A program made the translations under genes and the position numbers. The notes beneath the pieces were generated by a model that was given only the letters and a program-made list of their open reading frames with translations, was not told the origin of the DNA and ran no database searches. From Nitriliruptoraceae bacterium (GTDB lineage Bacteria; Actinomycetota; Nitriliruptoria; Nitriliruptorales; Nitriliruptoraceae), in assembly GCA_007131525.1 (NCBI GenBank), contig SLQK01000262.1, forward strand, positions 1 to 7,246: a DNA stretch of 7,246 bases. Direction: 5' to 3'. Positions 1-5,805 of the stretch are shown here, piece after piece. Positions within the stretch are counted from its first letter, which is position 1, and each line of letters begins with the position of its first letter.

Positions 1-1186
1 AGTAGTTCACGACGTACAGCGAGCGGCCGTCGGCGGCGATGTCCATGCTGCGGGGCGCCTGGCCCGTGGTGATCTTGGTGACCTCCTCGGTGGCGAGGTC
101 GATCCGGGCCACCACCCCCTCGCCGTTGAGCGTCGCGTAGAGCGTGTCGCCGTCGGGGGAGAGGACGAGGTGGCGGGGCGAGCGGCCGATGCCGGCCAGG
201 CGGTCGAGGGAGCGGTCCTCGAGGTCCAGCACCAGGATGTCGAAGGTGCCCATCAGCGCGAGGTACGCGGTGCTCGAGTCCGGGCTGACGGCGATGCCCC
301 GGGGGTAGCGGCCGAGGTCGACACGCTCCACCTCGGTGCCGGTGGCGACGTCGATGATGCTCAGGTCGTAGCTGCACCAGTTGGTCACCAGCACCGTGGC
401 CCCATCGGGGGTGACCGCCACGTACTTCGGCACCGAGCCGACGGGGATGACCTGGTCGATGGCGAGGGCCTCGAGGTCGATGCGGTACAGGGTGCTGTCG
501 TCGTAGCCGTCGGCGGGGCTGCAGGTGTCGGTCCCCGGGCGGTCGTACCCGGGGCCGTACATCGCGTAGTTCGACACGTAGGCGTAGCGGCCGTCGGGGG
601 TGAAGGCGGCCTCGACGGGGGCGCCGCGGACCTCCGCATCGGGGCCGGCCAGCCCGAAGGAGCTCGGGTTCACCGTGTCGGCGATCGTGGCGAGGAGCTC
701 GTGGTCGCGGTCGTAGACGGTGATGGTGTGGCGGTACATCATGTTCTGCGCCAGGAACAGCCCGCCGGGCGAGGCCACCACCGACTTCGGCGAGATGTCC
801 CCCCGGATCTCGGTGTGGACCGACAACGTCCGGGTGTCGCTCGGGGGGCCGGCGGGCAGAGCTGGCTCGACCGGGTCGCCGGGCTCCCCGTCCTCCGCCG
901 CCTCTCCCGCCTCCTCGTGCGGCCGCGCGCCGGGGACCTCGTCGTCGGGAGCGGCGGCGGGGTCAGGGGCGGGATCCGGGTCGGGCCCGTCGGCGGGTGC
1001 GGGTGGGGCCTCGGGTGCTGACGGCGGTTCGAAGCGCTCCTCGGTGTCCTCGGACCCGGACGGGCTGGCCGCGATCACCGGCGCGGCGGTACCGCTGCCG
1101 ACCATGGCGATGGCACCACCGACGAGCGCGACCGCGAGGGCGGTCAACAGCACGGAGAGCGTCAGCGCGCGGGAGCGACGCCGCAT
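1..1186 (-). CDS. Secreted or anchored YVTN-type beta-propeller protein, C-terminus cut by window edge
   Basis: The reading frame stays open from an ATG at 1186 down to base 1, giving 395 codons before the window ends. Residues 1-6 are Arg-rich (MRRRSR) and about 8-29 form a hydrophobic segment, so a signal peptide or signal anchor is likely. Residues 41-116 are a Pro/Ala/Asp/Glu-rich linker. From about 120 onward comes a beta-propeller with YVTN-like blades marked by PDGRYAYVSN (197-206), PDGATVLVTN (260-269), PDSSTAYLAL (302-311), PDGDTLYATL (344-353) and ADGRSLYVVN (386-395). The last four are exactly 42 residues apart. Two cysteines (222, 271) could form a disulfide outside the cell. Families of this fold are usually extracytoplasmic binding or scaffold proteins; ligand and role are unknown here. 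A G-run (GGGGG) lies 7 bases before the ATG. The fold call is confident, the function is not. Confidence 0.9.
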   Translation of the reverse strand, partial: MRRRSRALTLSVLLTALAVALVGGAIAMVGSGTAAPVIAASPSGSEDTEERFEPPSAPEAPPAPADGPDPDPAPDPAAAPDDEVPGARPHEEAGEAAEDGEPGDPVEPALPAGPPSDTRTLSVHTEIRGDISPKSVVASPGGLFLAQNMMYRHTITVYDRDHELLATIADTVNPSSFGLAGPDAEVRGAPVEAAFTPDGRYAYVSNYAMYGPGYDRPGTDTCSPADGYDDSTLYRIDLEALAIDQVIPVGSVPKYVAVTPDGATVLVTNWCSYDLSIIDVATGTEVERVDLGRYPRGIAVSPDSSTAYLALMGTFDILVLDLEDRSLDRLAGIGRSPRHLVLSPDGDTLYATLNGEGVVARIDLATEEVTKITTGQAPRSMDIAADGRSLYVVNY

Positions 1187-1244
1187 CGGAGGACCCCCGT
1201 CGGGTGCGCCCGGACCCGGACGGCCCGGTCGAGCGGATCGCGGG

Positions 1245-1250
1245 AGGGTA
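1245..1250 (-). promoter_or_regulatory. Possible -10 element for the beta-propeller gene
   Basis: On the minus strand this reads TACCCT, which fits the actinobacterial TANNNT pattern, and lies about 58 bases upstream of the ATG at 1186. No convincing -35 is seen at the expected distance. It is one of few AT-containing hexamers in the 105-base gap, so this is a weak candidate only. Confidence 0.2.
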
Positions 1251-1263
1251 CGGCGCGGCGCGT

Positions 1264-1285
1264 GGGACCGGGTGGAACCGGCCCC
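1264..1285 (-). terminator. Candidate hairpin terminator after the metZ-small ORF pair
   Basis: On the minus strand GGGGCCGG and CCGGTCCC form an 8-bp stem with one G-U pair and a 6-base loop, starting 6 bases past the stop codon at 1292-1294. There is no U-tract, so it is not a canonical intrinsic terminator. Actinobacteria often use such U-less hairpins or Rho. Its position just after the last gene of the run supports the call. Confidence 0.35.
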
Positions 1286-1291
1286 TGGTCG

Positions 1292-1552
1292 TCAGTGCAA
1301 CCTGAGCAGCGGCAGACGGGAGGGGCGCGGTTGCCCGTCCTGATCGCGGCCGTCGGGGCCGTACCGATCCTGGGTATCCCGGTGCAGCCCGGCCCGGTTG
1401 AACCCGTGGCGGTCGTAGCCGTCCGGGCCGTACTCGACCGGCTCGTCGCGGTTGCCGTCGCGGTGGTGGTCGCGGGAGGTCGTCAGGCGCATCGCACCCT
1501 CGCTGGTCCGGGATGCGGCATCGTCCGTCACCGTGGCCTGCACGTCAACCAT
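1292..1552 (-). CDS. Small hypothetical protein with Y-D-R-x-G type pentapeptide repeats
   Basis: This 86-codon frame starts 24 bases downstream of the metZ stop on the same strand. I do not recognise a family. Residues about 42-74 are a degenerate pentapeptide array: YGPDG, YDRHG, FNRAG, LHRDT, a three-residue phase slip, then YGPDG and RDQDG. The two YGPDG copies are encoded by near-identical DNA (14 of 15 bases), which suggests internal duplication. The protein is highly charged, rich in Asp, Arg and His, without signal peptide or membrane segment. Tyr and Asp codons are almost all TAC and GAC, as in the real genes nearby. The start is uncertain: ATG at 1552 has only a close GCAGG before it, whereas the in-frame ATG at 1492 (Met21) has GAGG at 5 bases and would give 66 residues while keeping the repeats. 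It may be cotranscribed with metZ; role unknown. Confidence 0.5.
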   Translation of the reverse strand: MVDVQATVTDDAASRTSEGAMRLTTSRDHHRDGNRDEPVEYGPDGYDRHGFNRAGLHRDTQDRYGPDGRDQDGQPRPSRLPLLRLH

Positions 1553-1576
1553 CCTGCCCGGGCCATGCTGCGGTGG

Positions 1577-2782
1577 TCATCCGGACAACGCACGGTCGAG
1601 GTCGTGCTGGAGATCGGCGAGGTCCTCGAGTCCGACCGAGATCCGGATGACGCCGTCCCCGACGCCCATCTGGGCCCGCACCTCGGGCCCGATCCGGTGA
1701 TGGGTGGTGGTCGCGGGGTGTGTCGCGAGGGTCTTCGCATCGCCGAGGTTGTTGGAGATGTCGATGATCTCGAGGGCGTCGAGCACGGTGAAGGCCCGCT
1801 CGGTGCCGCCCGGGACCCAGAAGGTCACGATCGATCCACCACCCGACATCTGCCGGCGCGCCAGGTCATGCTGTGGGTGCGAGGCCAGCAGCGGGTAGCG
1901 CACACCCTCCACCCGCGGGTGGGTCTCCAGCCACCTCGCCAGCTTGAGCGCGGTGGCCGTCTGGTGCTCGACCCGCAGCCGGACGGTCTCCAGGCTCTTG
2001 AGCACCACCCAGGCGTTGAAGGGGCTCATGGTCGGACCGGTGTGCTGCAGCAGCGGCTTGAGCTCCTCCTCCATGAAGCTCGCCGGTCCGAGGATCGCCC
2101 CACCGAGGGTGCGGCCGTGGCCGTCGAGGTGCTTGGTCGTGGAGTAGACGACCACGTCCGCGCCGAGCTCCAGGGGGTGCTGCAGGACGGGTGTGGCGAA
2201 GATGTTGTCGACGATGACCCTGGCCCCCGCGGCGTGGGCGAGCTCGCTGACCGCCGCGATGTCGACCAGCTCCTGCATCGGGTTGGACGGGGTCTCGAAG
2301 AACACCGCCCGGGCCGGCCGGGACAGGGCCGCTTCCCAGGCACCGAGGTCGGTGCCGTCCACCAGCTCGGTCTGGATCGCCCACCGCGGCAGGATCTGGT
2401 CCAGCACCTGGAAGCAGGAGCCGAACAGGGCCCGGGCGGCGACGACCCGGTCGCCTGCCCGCAGGGTGGCGGCGAGCGCGTTGAACACCGCCGACATGCC
2501 GCTGGCCGTGGCCCAGGCCGCCTCCGCACCCTCCAGGCGACGCAGCCGCTCCTCGAGCATGGCCACCGTCGGGTTGCGCAGCCGGCTGTACATGTAGCGG
2601 TCCTGCTCGCCGGCGAAGGCGGCAGCCGCCTCGGCGGCCGAGCCGTAGACGAACCCGGAGGTCAGGAACAGGGCCTCCGAGGTCTCCTCGAACCCGCTGC
2701 GGACCGTCCCGCCGCGCACCGCGAGGGTGTCGGGTCGCCAGTCAGCCGACGGGTCGACCCCCTGGGCAGCGCCCTCGGACAT
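1577..2782 (-). CDS. metZ: O-succinylhomoserine sulfhydrylase (Cys/Met metabolism PLP enzyme)
   Basis: The product (401 aa, normal family length) is a cytoplasmic PLP enzyme that makes homocysteine from O-succinylhomoserine and sulfide in methionine synthesis. The predicted Schiff-base lysine is K217 in YSTTKHLDGHGR. Also visible are the phosphate-binding SGM loop at 94-96, Y65 and R67 in the YSR(x)2NPT motif, D192 that pairs with the cofactor ring nitrogen in VDN, and substrate-carboxylate R380 in IRISVGLED. Stretches such as LVDIAAVSELAHAAGA and FFETPSNPMQ match mycobacterial MetZ as I remember it. A related cystathionine gamma-synthase or O-acetylhomoserine sulfhydrylase activity is the main alternative, since specificity in this family is hard to read. 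The ATG at 2782 has AGGA 6 bases upstream. It lies 72 bases after the endopeptidase gene, with a possible SD-masking structure between them. Confidence 0.93.
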   Translation of the reverse strand: MSEGAAQGVDPSADWRPDTLAVRGGTVRSGFEETSEALFLTSGFVYGSAAEAAAAFAGEQDRYMYSRLRNPTVAMLEERLRRLEGAEAAWATASGMSAVFNALAATLRAGDRVVAARALFGSCFQVLDQILPRWAIQTELVDGTDLGAWEAALSRPARAVFFETPSNPMQELVDIAAVSELAHAAGARVIVDNIFATPVLQHPLELGADVVVYSTTKHLDGHGRTLGGAILGPASFMEEELKPLLQHTGPTMSPFNAWVVLKSLETVRLRVEHQTATALKLARWLETHPRVEGVRYPLLASHPQHDLARRQMSGGGSIVTFWVPGGTERAFTVLDALEIIDISNNLGDAKTLATHPATTTHHRIGPEVRAQMGVGDGVIRISVGLEDLADLQHDLDRALSG

Positions 2783-2789
2783 CGCGGTT

Positions 2790-2834
2790 CCTGACGGCGG
2801 GGTGATCGGTCCCGGCAGCGTAACGGCCGTCAGG
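2790..2834 (-). promoter_or_regulatory. Inverted repeat masking the metZ Shine-Dalgarno (possible regulatory hairpin)
   Basis: In the minus-strand RNA, CCUGACGGC (2834-2826) is perfectly complementary over 9 bases to GCCGUCAGG (2798-2790), with a 27-base loop. The second arm contains AGG of the metZ Shine-Dalgarno AGGA (2792-2789), so the closed hairpin would block initiation. A second pair, GGUCCC (2843-2838) with GGGACC (2813-2808), interleaves with it, so the two stems either exclude each other or form an H-type pseudoknot. There is no U-tract, which argues against a plain terminator. Function is inferred from position only. Confidence 0.4.
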
Positions 2835-2854
2835 GCAGGGACCCCGAGGTGGCG

Positions 2855-4198
2855 TCAGGGACGGGCGTAGCCGACGGGGTTCCGGGCCGACAGGCTCGCG
2901 GTGCGCACGGGGATGCCGGTGCGCGACGCCTCGACGATCGTGTCGCCGCCGATGTACATCGCGACGTGGCTGATCGGCGAGTTGTAGAACACGAGGTCGC
3001 CCGGTTGCAGCTGCGCACGGGTGACCTTGCGGAGCCCCGCGAACTGCGCCCCGGAGGTGCGTGGGATGGTGACCCCCGCGGCCCGCCAGGCGAAGGAGGT
3101 CAGGCCCGAACAGTCGAAGGCGTTCGGACCCGTCGCACCCCAGCGGTAGGGCTTCCCGACCTGCGCCAGGGCCGTCGCCACCGCCACGTCCGCCGACCTG
3201 CGCGTGGAGGGGGCCGGCGCTGGTGCCGGGGCGGGAGCGCTGGAGTTCGACGAGCTCTGGTTGGAGTTGTTGGTCGAGGTGCTGGCGGGCCGCGCCGCAG
3301 CTGCAGCCTGCTCCCGCTCGCGCTGCGCCTGCCGTTCGGCCTCCGCGCGCCGGCGCTCCTCGGCCTCACGGGCGGCGCGGCGCTCGGCCTCCAGGCGGCG
3401 GCGCTCCTCCTCGATGCGCTCCTGCTCGGCGGTGACGGCCTGCCGGGCGGCGGCCACCGCCGCCTCGTCCGACTCCAGCAGCGTTCGTTGCTCGCTGGCC
3501 TGGCGGCGGACGCCGGCCAGGGTCGCCTCGAGCTCGGCCAGCTCCTCGGCCCGGTCCTCGTAGAGCTGCTCGACGGCCAGCAGCTGCGCCTCGACCTCCT
3601 CAGCCAGTGCCGTCGCTGCGGCCTCCTGGACGACCAGCCGAGCCTCGAGTGCCTCGGCCCGGTCGGTCGCGGCACCCAGTCGCTCGATGCTGACCTGATC
3701 GGCGCTGATGATCTGGCGCAGCGATGAGGACCGGAACCCGATGTCGGCGGGGCTGCTGGCACCGACCACGATCGCGAACTCGAGCGAGGGCCCCATCTTG
3801 TGCAGCCGGCGCGCGTGGTCGGCCACAGCGGCGTTGAGGACGGCGATCTCCGCTTCGAGCTCCGCGAGCTCCTCCAGGGTCGCCTCGAGATCGGCCTGGA
3901 CCTCCTCGAGCGCGACCACGGCCTCGTTGTAGCGCTCGACCGCCAGGCTGAGCTCGGCCTCGATCTCCTCCAGTCGGGCCTGCGCGGCGGCCTGCTCGTC
4001 GCTGAGCCGGCTCTCCCGGGCGTCGAGCGCGCCGAGGTCCGAGCGGCGTTCCGTGACCTGCTCCTCGAGCTGTCGCAGCTCCCGTTGGAGCTGCTGGAGC
4101 CGGCTGGTGTCCGGTTCCGCGCTGGCCATCGGTGCCACCAGCGTCGCCGTGAGGGCGATCACCAGGAGGATGGGGATGCTGCGTCGCGTGCGGCTCAC
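2855..4198 (-). CDS. Secreted coiled-coil NlpC/P60 peptidoglycan endopeptidase, RipA-like
   Basis: This 447-aa exported protein probably cuts stem peptides of peptidoglycan during growth or division. Residues 1-27 are a signal peptide (RTRR, hydrophobic core, ASA cleavage site). Residues 30-132 and about 170-300 are long Glu/Ala/Arg/Leu-rich coiled coils, separated by a break around 133-165. A Ser/Asn/Gln linker (305-320) and an Ala-Pro run (321-330) lead to the C-terminal NlpC/P60 domain (335-447). Its catalytic residues are C363 in FDCSG and H411 in SHVAMYIG; E423 sits 12 residues after the His, the spacing of the Cys-His-Glu triad of mycobacterial RipA. Coiled coils of this layout typically autoinhibit or bind FtsEX-type regulators; that is inference. 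The start is GTG at 4198 with GAGG just upstream. The gene is first of the minus-strand run that continues into metZ. Confidence 0.93.
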   Translation of the reverse strand: MSRTRRSIPILLVIALTATLVAPMASAEPDTSRLQQLQRELRQLEEQVTERRSDLGALDARESRLSDEQAAAQARLEEIEAELSLAVERYNEAVVALEEVQADLEATLEELAELEAEIAVLNAAVADHARRLHKMGPSLEFAIVVGASSPADIGFRSSSLRQIISADQVSIERLGAATDRAEALEARLVVQEAAATALAEEVEAQLLAVEQLYEDRAEELAELEATLAGVRRQASEQRTLLESDEAAVAAARQAVTAEQERIEEERRRLEAERRAAREAEERRRAEAERQAQREREQAAAAARPASTSTNNSNQSSSNSSAPAPAPAPAPSTRRSADVAVATALAQVGKPYRWGATGPNAFDCSGLTSFAWRAAGVTIPRTSGAQFAGLRKVTRAQLQPGDLVFYNSPISHVAMYIGGDTIVEASRTGIPVRTASLSARNPVGYARP

Positions 4199-4257
4199 GT
4201 CACCTCGTCGTACGGCCCGAGCGTCGATGGCCCCGGGGCAGGCTCAGTCGAGGGGGG

Positions 4258-4263
4258 AACCTA
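4258..4263 (-). promoter_or_regulatory. Possible -10 element for the NlpC/P60 gene
   Basis: On the minus strand this reads TAGGTT (TANNNT pattern), 59 bases upstream of the GTG at 4198, predicting a leader of about 50 bases. A poor -35 match, TGGGAC, lies 18 bases further upstream. It is the best candidate on this strand within the 196-base divergent spacer 4199-4394. Confidence 0.35.
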
Positions 4264-4382
4264 GCGTGGCGACCGCGCGTCGTCCCAGCACGCGGTGGTG
4301 GTCGCGCGACTCGGGCACACCGATGGGCGCGGCCACCGTCCGCCGGACGTCGAGGTGGCAAGGAGGTGTCGGACCCGGCACG

Positions 4383-4388
4383 TAAGCT
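4383..4388 (+). promoter_or_regulatory. -10 element of a leaderless promoter for the PGPG membrane protein
   Basis: TAAGCT fits TANNNT and ends exactly 6 bases before the ATG at 4395, so transcription should start at the A of the start codon. No Shine-Dalgarno lies within 15 bases of the ATG, and an in-frame TAA (4383-4385) inside this element rules out a longer protein. Leaderless mRNAs are common in Actinobacteria. No clear -35 is seen. Confidence 0.6.
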
Positions 4389-4394
4389 GCGCTC

Positions 4395-5201
4395 ATGGGA
4401 TCCGTCGTACGCTTCCGGGAAGGGCTGGTGCTCGGTCCCCTGCGCGCGGAGTTCGATCCCGAGGAGTCGCTCCTGGCCTGGACGCACGCGAAGGTGCCTG
4501 GTGTGCGGGCGCCGGCGGTGCTGGTGGTCACTGACCAGCGCTGCCTGCTCCACATCGCCAGCCCCACCGTGGCGGACACCCACACCCAGCTCGGCTCCCT
4601 GGTGCGCTTCGACCTCGACCGGGCGACCCCGGAGACCGTCGGCGTCCGCCTGAACGGTCACGGCGAGGAGGTCGTGGCTGAGCTGTCGCTGACGACCCGG
4701 GCCCGCTCCCGCGCCGCCGGGCGCGTGCTGTCGGCGCTGGTGCGCCAGAACGTCGGTGCCCCGGCCACCTTCGATCCCAGCAAGACCTCGCCGCTGCCAC
4801 CGGTCCCCAGAGGTGTCAAGGACCATGCCCGACGGGTGTGGGTGACCGTGGTCGGGGTGCTGGTGCTGGTGCTCAGTCTGGCCTTCGCCTCCCCCTTCCT
4901 GCCCGGCCCGGGTGCGCTGACAGCCGTCGCCGGGATCGCCATCCTGGCGCGGGAGTACGAGTGGGCCCGCGACCTCCACGTGTGGGCGAACCGTCAGGCC
5001 GAGCGCTTCGTCGCCTGGGCCCGCGCCTTGTGGTCGCGGAGGTCCCGTGAGGACACCCACCTGCGGTCGGCCGACGGGCAGCACGGGGGTTCCGACGGCT
5101 CCGGCGGTGGCTCTGGCGGTGGTCCTGGAGCCAGCTCCGGCGGCGACTCCGGAGCCAGCTCCGGCGGTGGCCCCGATGAGAGCTACGAGCGGGCGGGCTG
5201 A
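4395..5201 (+). CDS. PGPG-motif two-helix membrane protein (PGPGW/TIGR02611-like)
   Basis: This is a 268-aa protein of unknown function. Residues 1-125 form a soluble domain whose centre (AVLVVTDQRCLLHI, 41-54) resembles the strand-turn-strand of bacterial PH-like domains; that is my inference. A basic stretch (about 139-147) precedes a first membrane helix at about 148-167, then LPGPG (169-173) and a second hydrophobic helix at about 174-185 ending in AREYEWARD. This helix-PGPG-helix arrangement is the hallmark of the actinobacterial PGPGW family, although the final W is Ala here. An amphipathic Trp/Arg segment (189-216) follows, then a Gly/Ser/Asp tail (about 228-260). The start is fixed by an upstream in-frame stop. 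It is divergent from the NlpC/P60 gene and convergent with maf, with only 10 bases between the two stops. Envelope location is likely; role unknown. Confidence 0.85.
   Translation: MGSVVRFREGLVLGPLRAEFDPEESLLAWTHAKVPGVRAPAVLVVTDQRCLLHIASPTVADTHTQLGSLVRFDLDRATPETVGVRLNGHGEEVVAELSLTTRARSRAAGRVLSALVRQNVGAPATFDPSKTSPLPPVPRGVKDHARRVWVTVVGVLVLVLSLAFASPFLPGPGALTAVAGIAILAREYEWARDLHVWANRQAERFVAWARALWSRRSREDTHLRSADGQHGGSDGSGGGSGGGPGASSGGDSGASSGGGPDESYERAG
5127..5167 (+). repeat. 24-bp-period direct repeat in the Gly/Ser tail
   Basis: The 17-base unit GGAGCCAGCTCCGGCGG occurs at 5127-5143 and 5151-5167, 24 bases (8 codons) apart, encoding two copies of GASSGG. Each unit contains the short inverted repeat GGAGC/GCTCC. 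It is a small in-frame duplication within the low-complexity C-terminus of the PGPG protein and may vary in length between strains. Confidence 0.8.
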
Positions 5202-5211
5202 TCGCGCACCG

Positions 5212-5805
5212 TCACGCCGGCGGGGGCGCCAGCACGTCCAGCCCGGCGTGTCGCAGCAGCAGCACCGTGGCCGCCAGCGGCAGGCCGATCACGTTGGTGT
5301 CGCTGCCGTCGAGGTGGTCGACGAGCGCCGCCCCCGCGCCCTGCAGCGCGTAGGCCCCGGCCTTGTCCCGCGGCTCCCCGGTCGCCAGGTACCAGGCCAC
5401 CTCGCGGTCGGTGAGCACACGGAACCGCACCCGGGTCGTGACGGTCGTGGCGAGCCGCTGCTGCCCCCGATGCACCGCCAGCGCCGTGAGGACCTCGTGC
5501 GTCCGCCCCGACAGCCGCCGCAGCATGCCCGCCGCCTCGGTGTCGTCGCGGGGCTTGCCCAGCGACTCGCCGTCGAGGACGACGGTGGTGTCGGCCGCCA
5601 GCACGACCACCTCGTCGGTGGGTGGCTGCTGCACGGCCCGGGCCTTCGCCTCGGCCAGGCGGACCACGAGGTCGAGGGGCACCTCGCCGACCAGCGGGGT
5701 CTCGTCGACCTCAGCGGGACGGATCTCGGGGGTGCAACCGAGCCGGGCCAACAGCTCCGCGCGCCGAGGACTGCCGGAGGCGAGCACCAACCGGGGCTCA
5801 GCCAC
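5212..5805 (-). CDS. maf: Maf-family nucleoside triphosphate pyrophosphatase
   Basis: The product (197 aa, normal length) is a cytoplasmic Maf/HAM1-type enzyme that hydrolyses non-canonical or pyrimidine nucleoside triphosphates to monophosphate and pyrophosphate; overexpression of Maf proteins inhibits septation. Visible motifs are [12 protein letters not shown] (8-19), the EVDE segment (32-35), [11 protein letters not shown] (69-79) with D72, LGKP (82-85) with K84, SGRTHEVLT (99-107), and [10 protein letters not shown] (147-156) with D147, K148 and Q155. The last two residues favour the dTTP/UTP type over the YceF type. The final motif is [11 protein letters not shown], with Asp where Tyr or Phe is usual. 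The start is a GTG at 5805 with no strong SD; it overlaps the last 8 bases of the dus gene, so translational coupling is likely. The C-terminal APPPA is a short extra tail. Confidence 0.93.
   Translation of the reverse strand: MAEPRLVLASGSPRRAELLARLGCTPEIRPAEVDETPLVGEVPLDLVVRLAEAKARAVQQPPTDEVVVLAADTTVVLDGESLGKPRDDTEAAGMLRRLSGRTHEVLTALAVHRGQQRLATTVTTRVRFRVLTDREVAWYLATGEPRDKAGAYALQGAGAALVDHLDGSDTNVIGLPLAATVLLLRHAGLDVLAPPPA

Noticed and set aside
170..1021. Plus-strand frame of 283 codons opposite the beta-propeller gene
   Set aside because: The minus strand encodes regular YVTN blades in this stretch; the plus-strand product is a compositional shadow.
1262..2794. Long plus-strand frame (510 codons) opposite metZ
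   Set aside because: It is antisense to a clear PLP enzyme with intact motifs; its translation is low-complexity Gly/Arg/Val/His typical of the complement of GC-rich coding DNA, and it matches no family.
2849..3727. Plus-strand frame of 292 codons opposite the NlpC/P60 gene
   Set aside because: The minus frame has signal peptide, coiled coil and catalytic residues; the plus frame has none of these and is Gly/Arg/Leu-rich antisense.
4360..4366. Perfect Shine-Dalgarno-like AAGGAGG upstream of the PGPG gene
   Set aside because: It is 28 bases from the ATG, too far to serve it, and the only nearby start (GTG at 4366) opens an out-of-frame Arg/Ser-rich shadow. Probably chance.
4200..5084. Minus-strand frame of 294 codons opposite the PGPG membrane protein, which would join the NlpC/P60 run
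   Set aside because: The plus frame has two membrane helices and the PGPG motif; the minus product is Gly/Arg/His-rich with no recognisable domain.
5202..5211. Possible shared terminator between the convergent PGPG and maf genes
   Set aside because: Only 10 bases separate the two stop codons and no clear hairpin spans them; termination probably occurs inside the opposing gene or by Rho.
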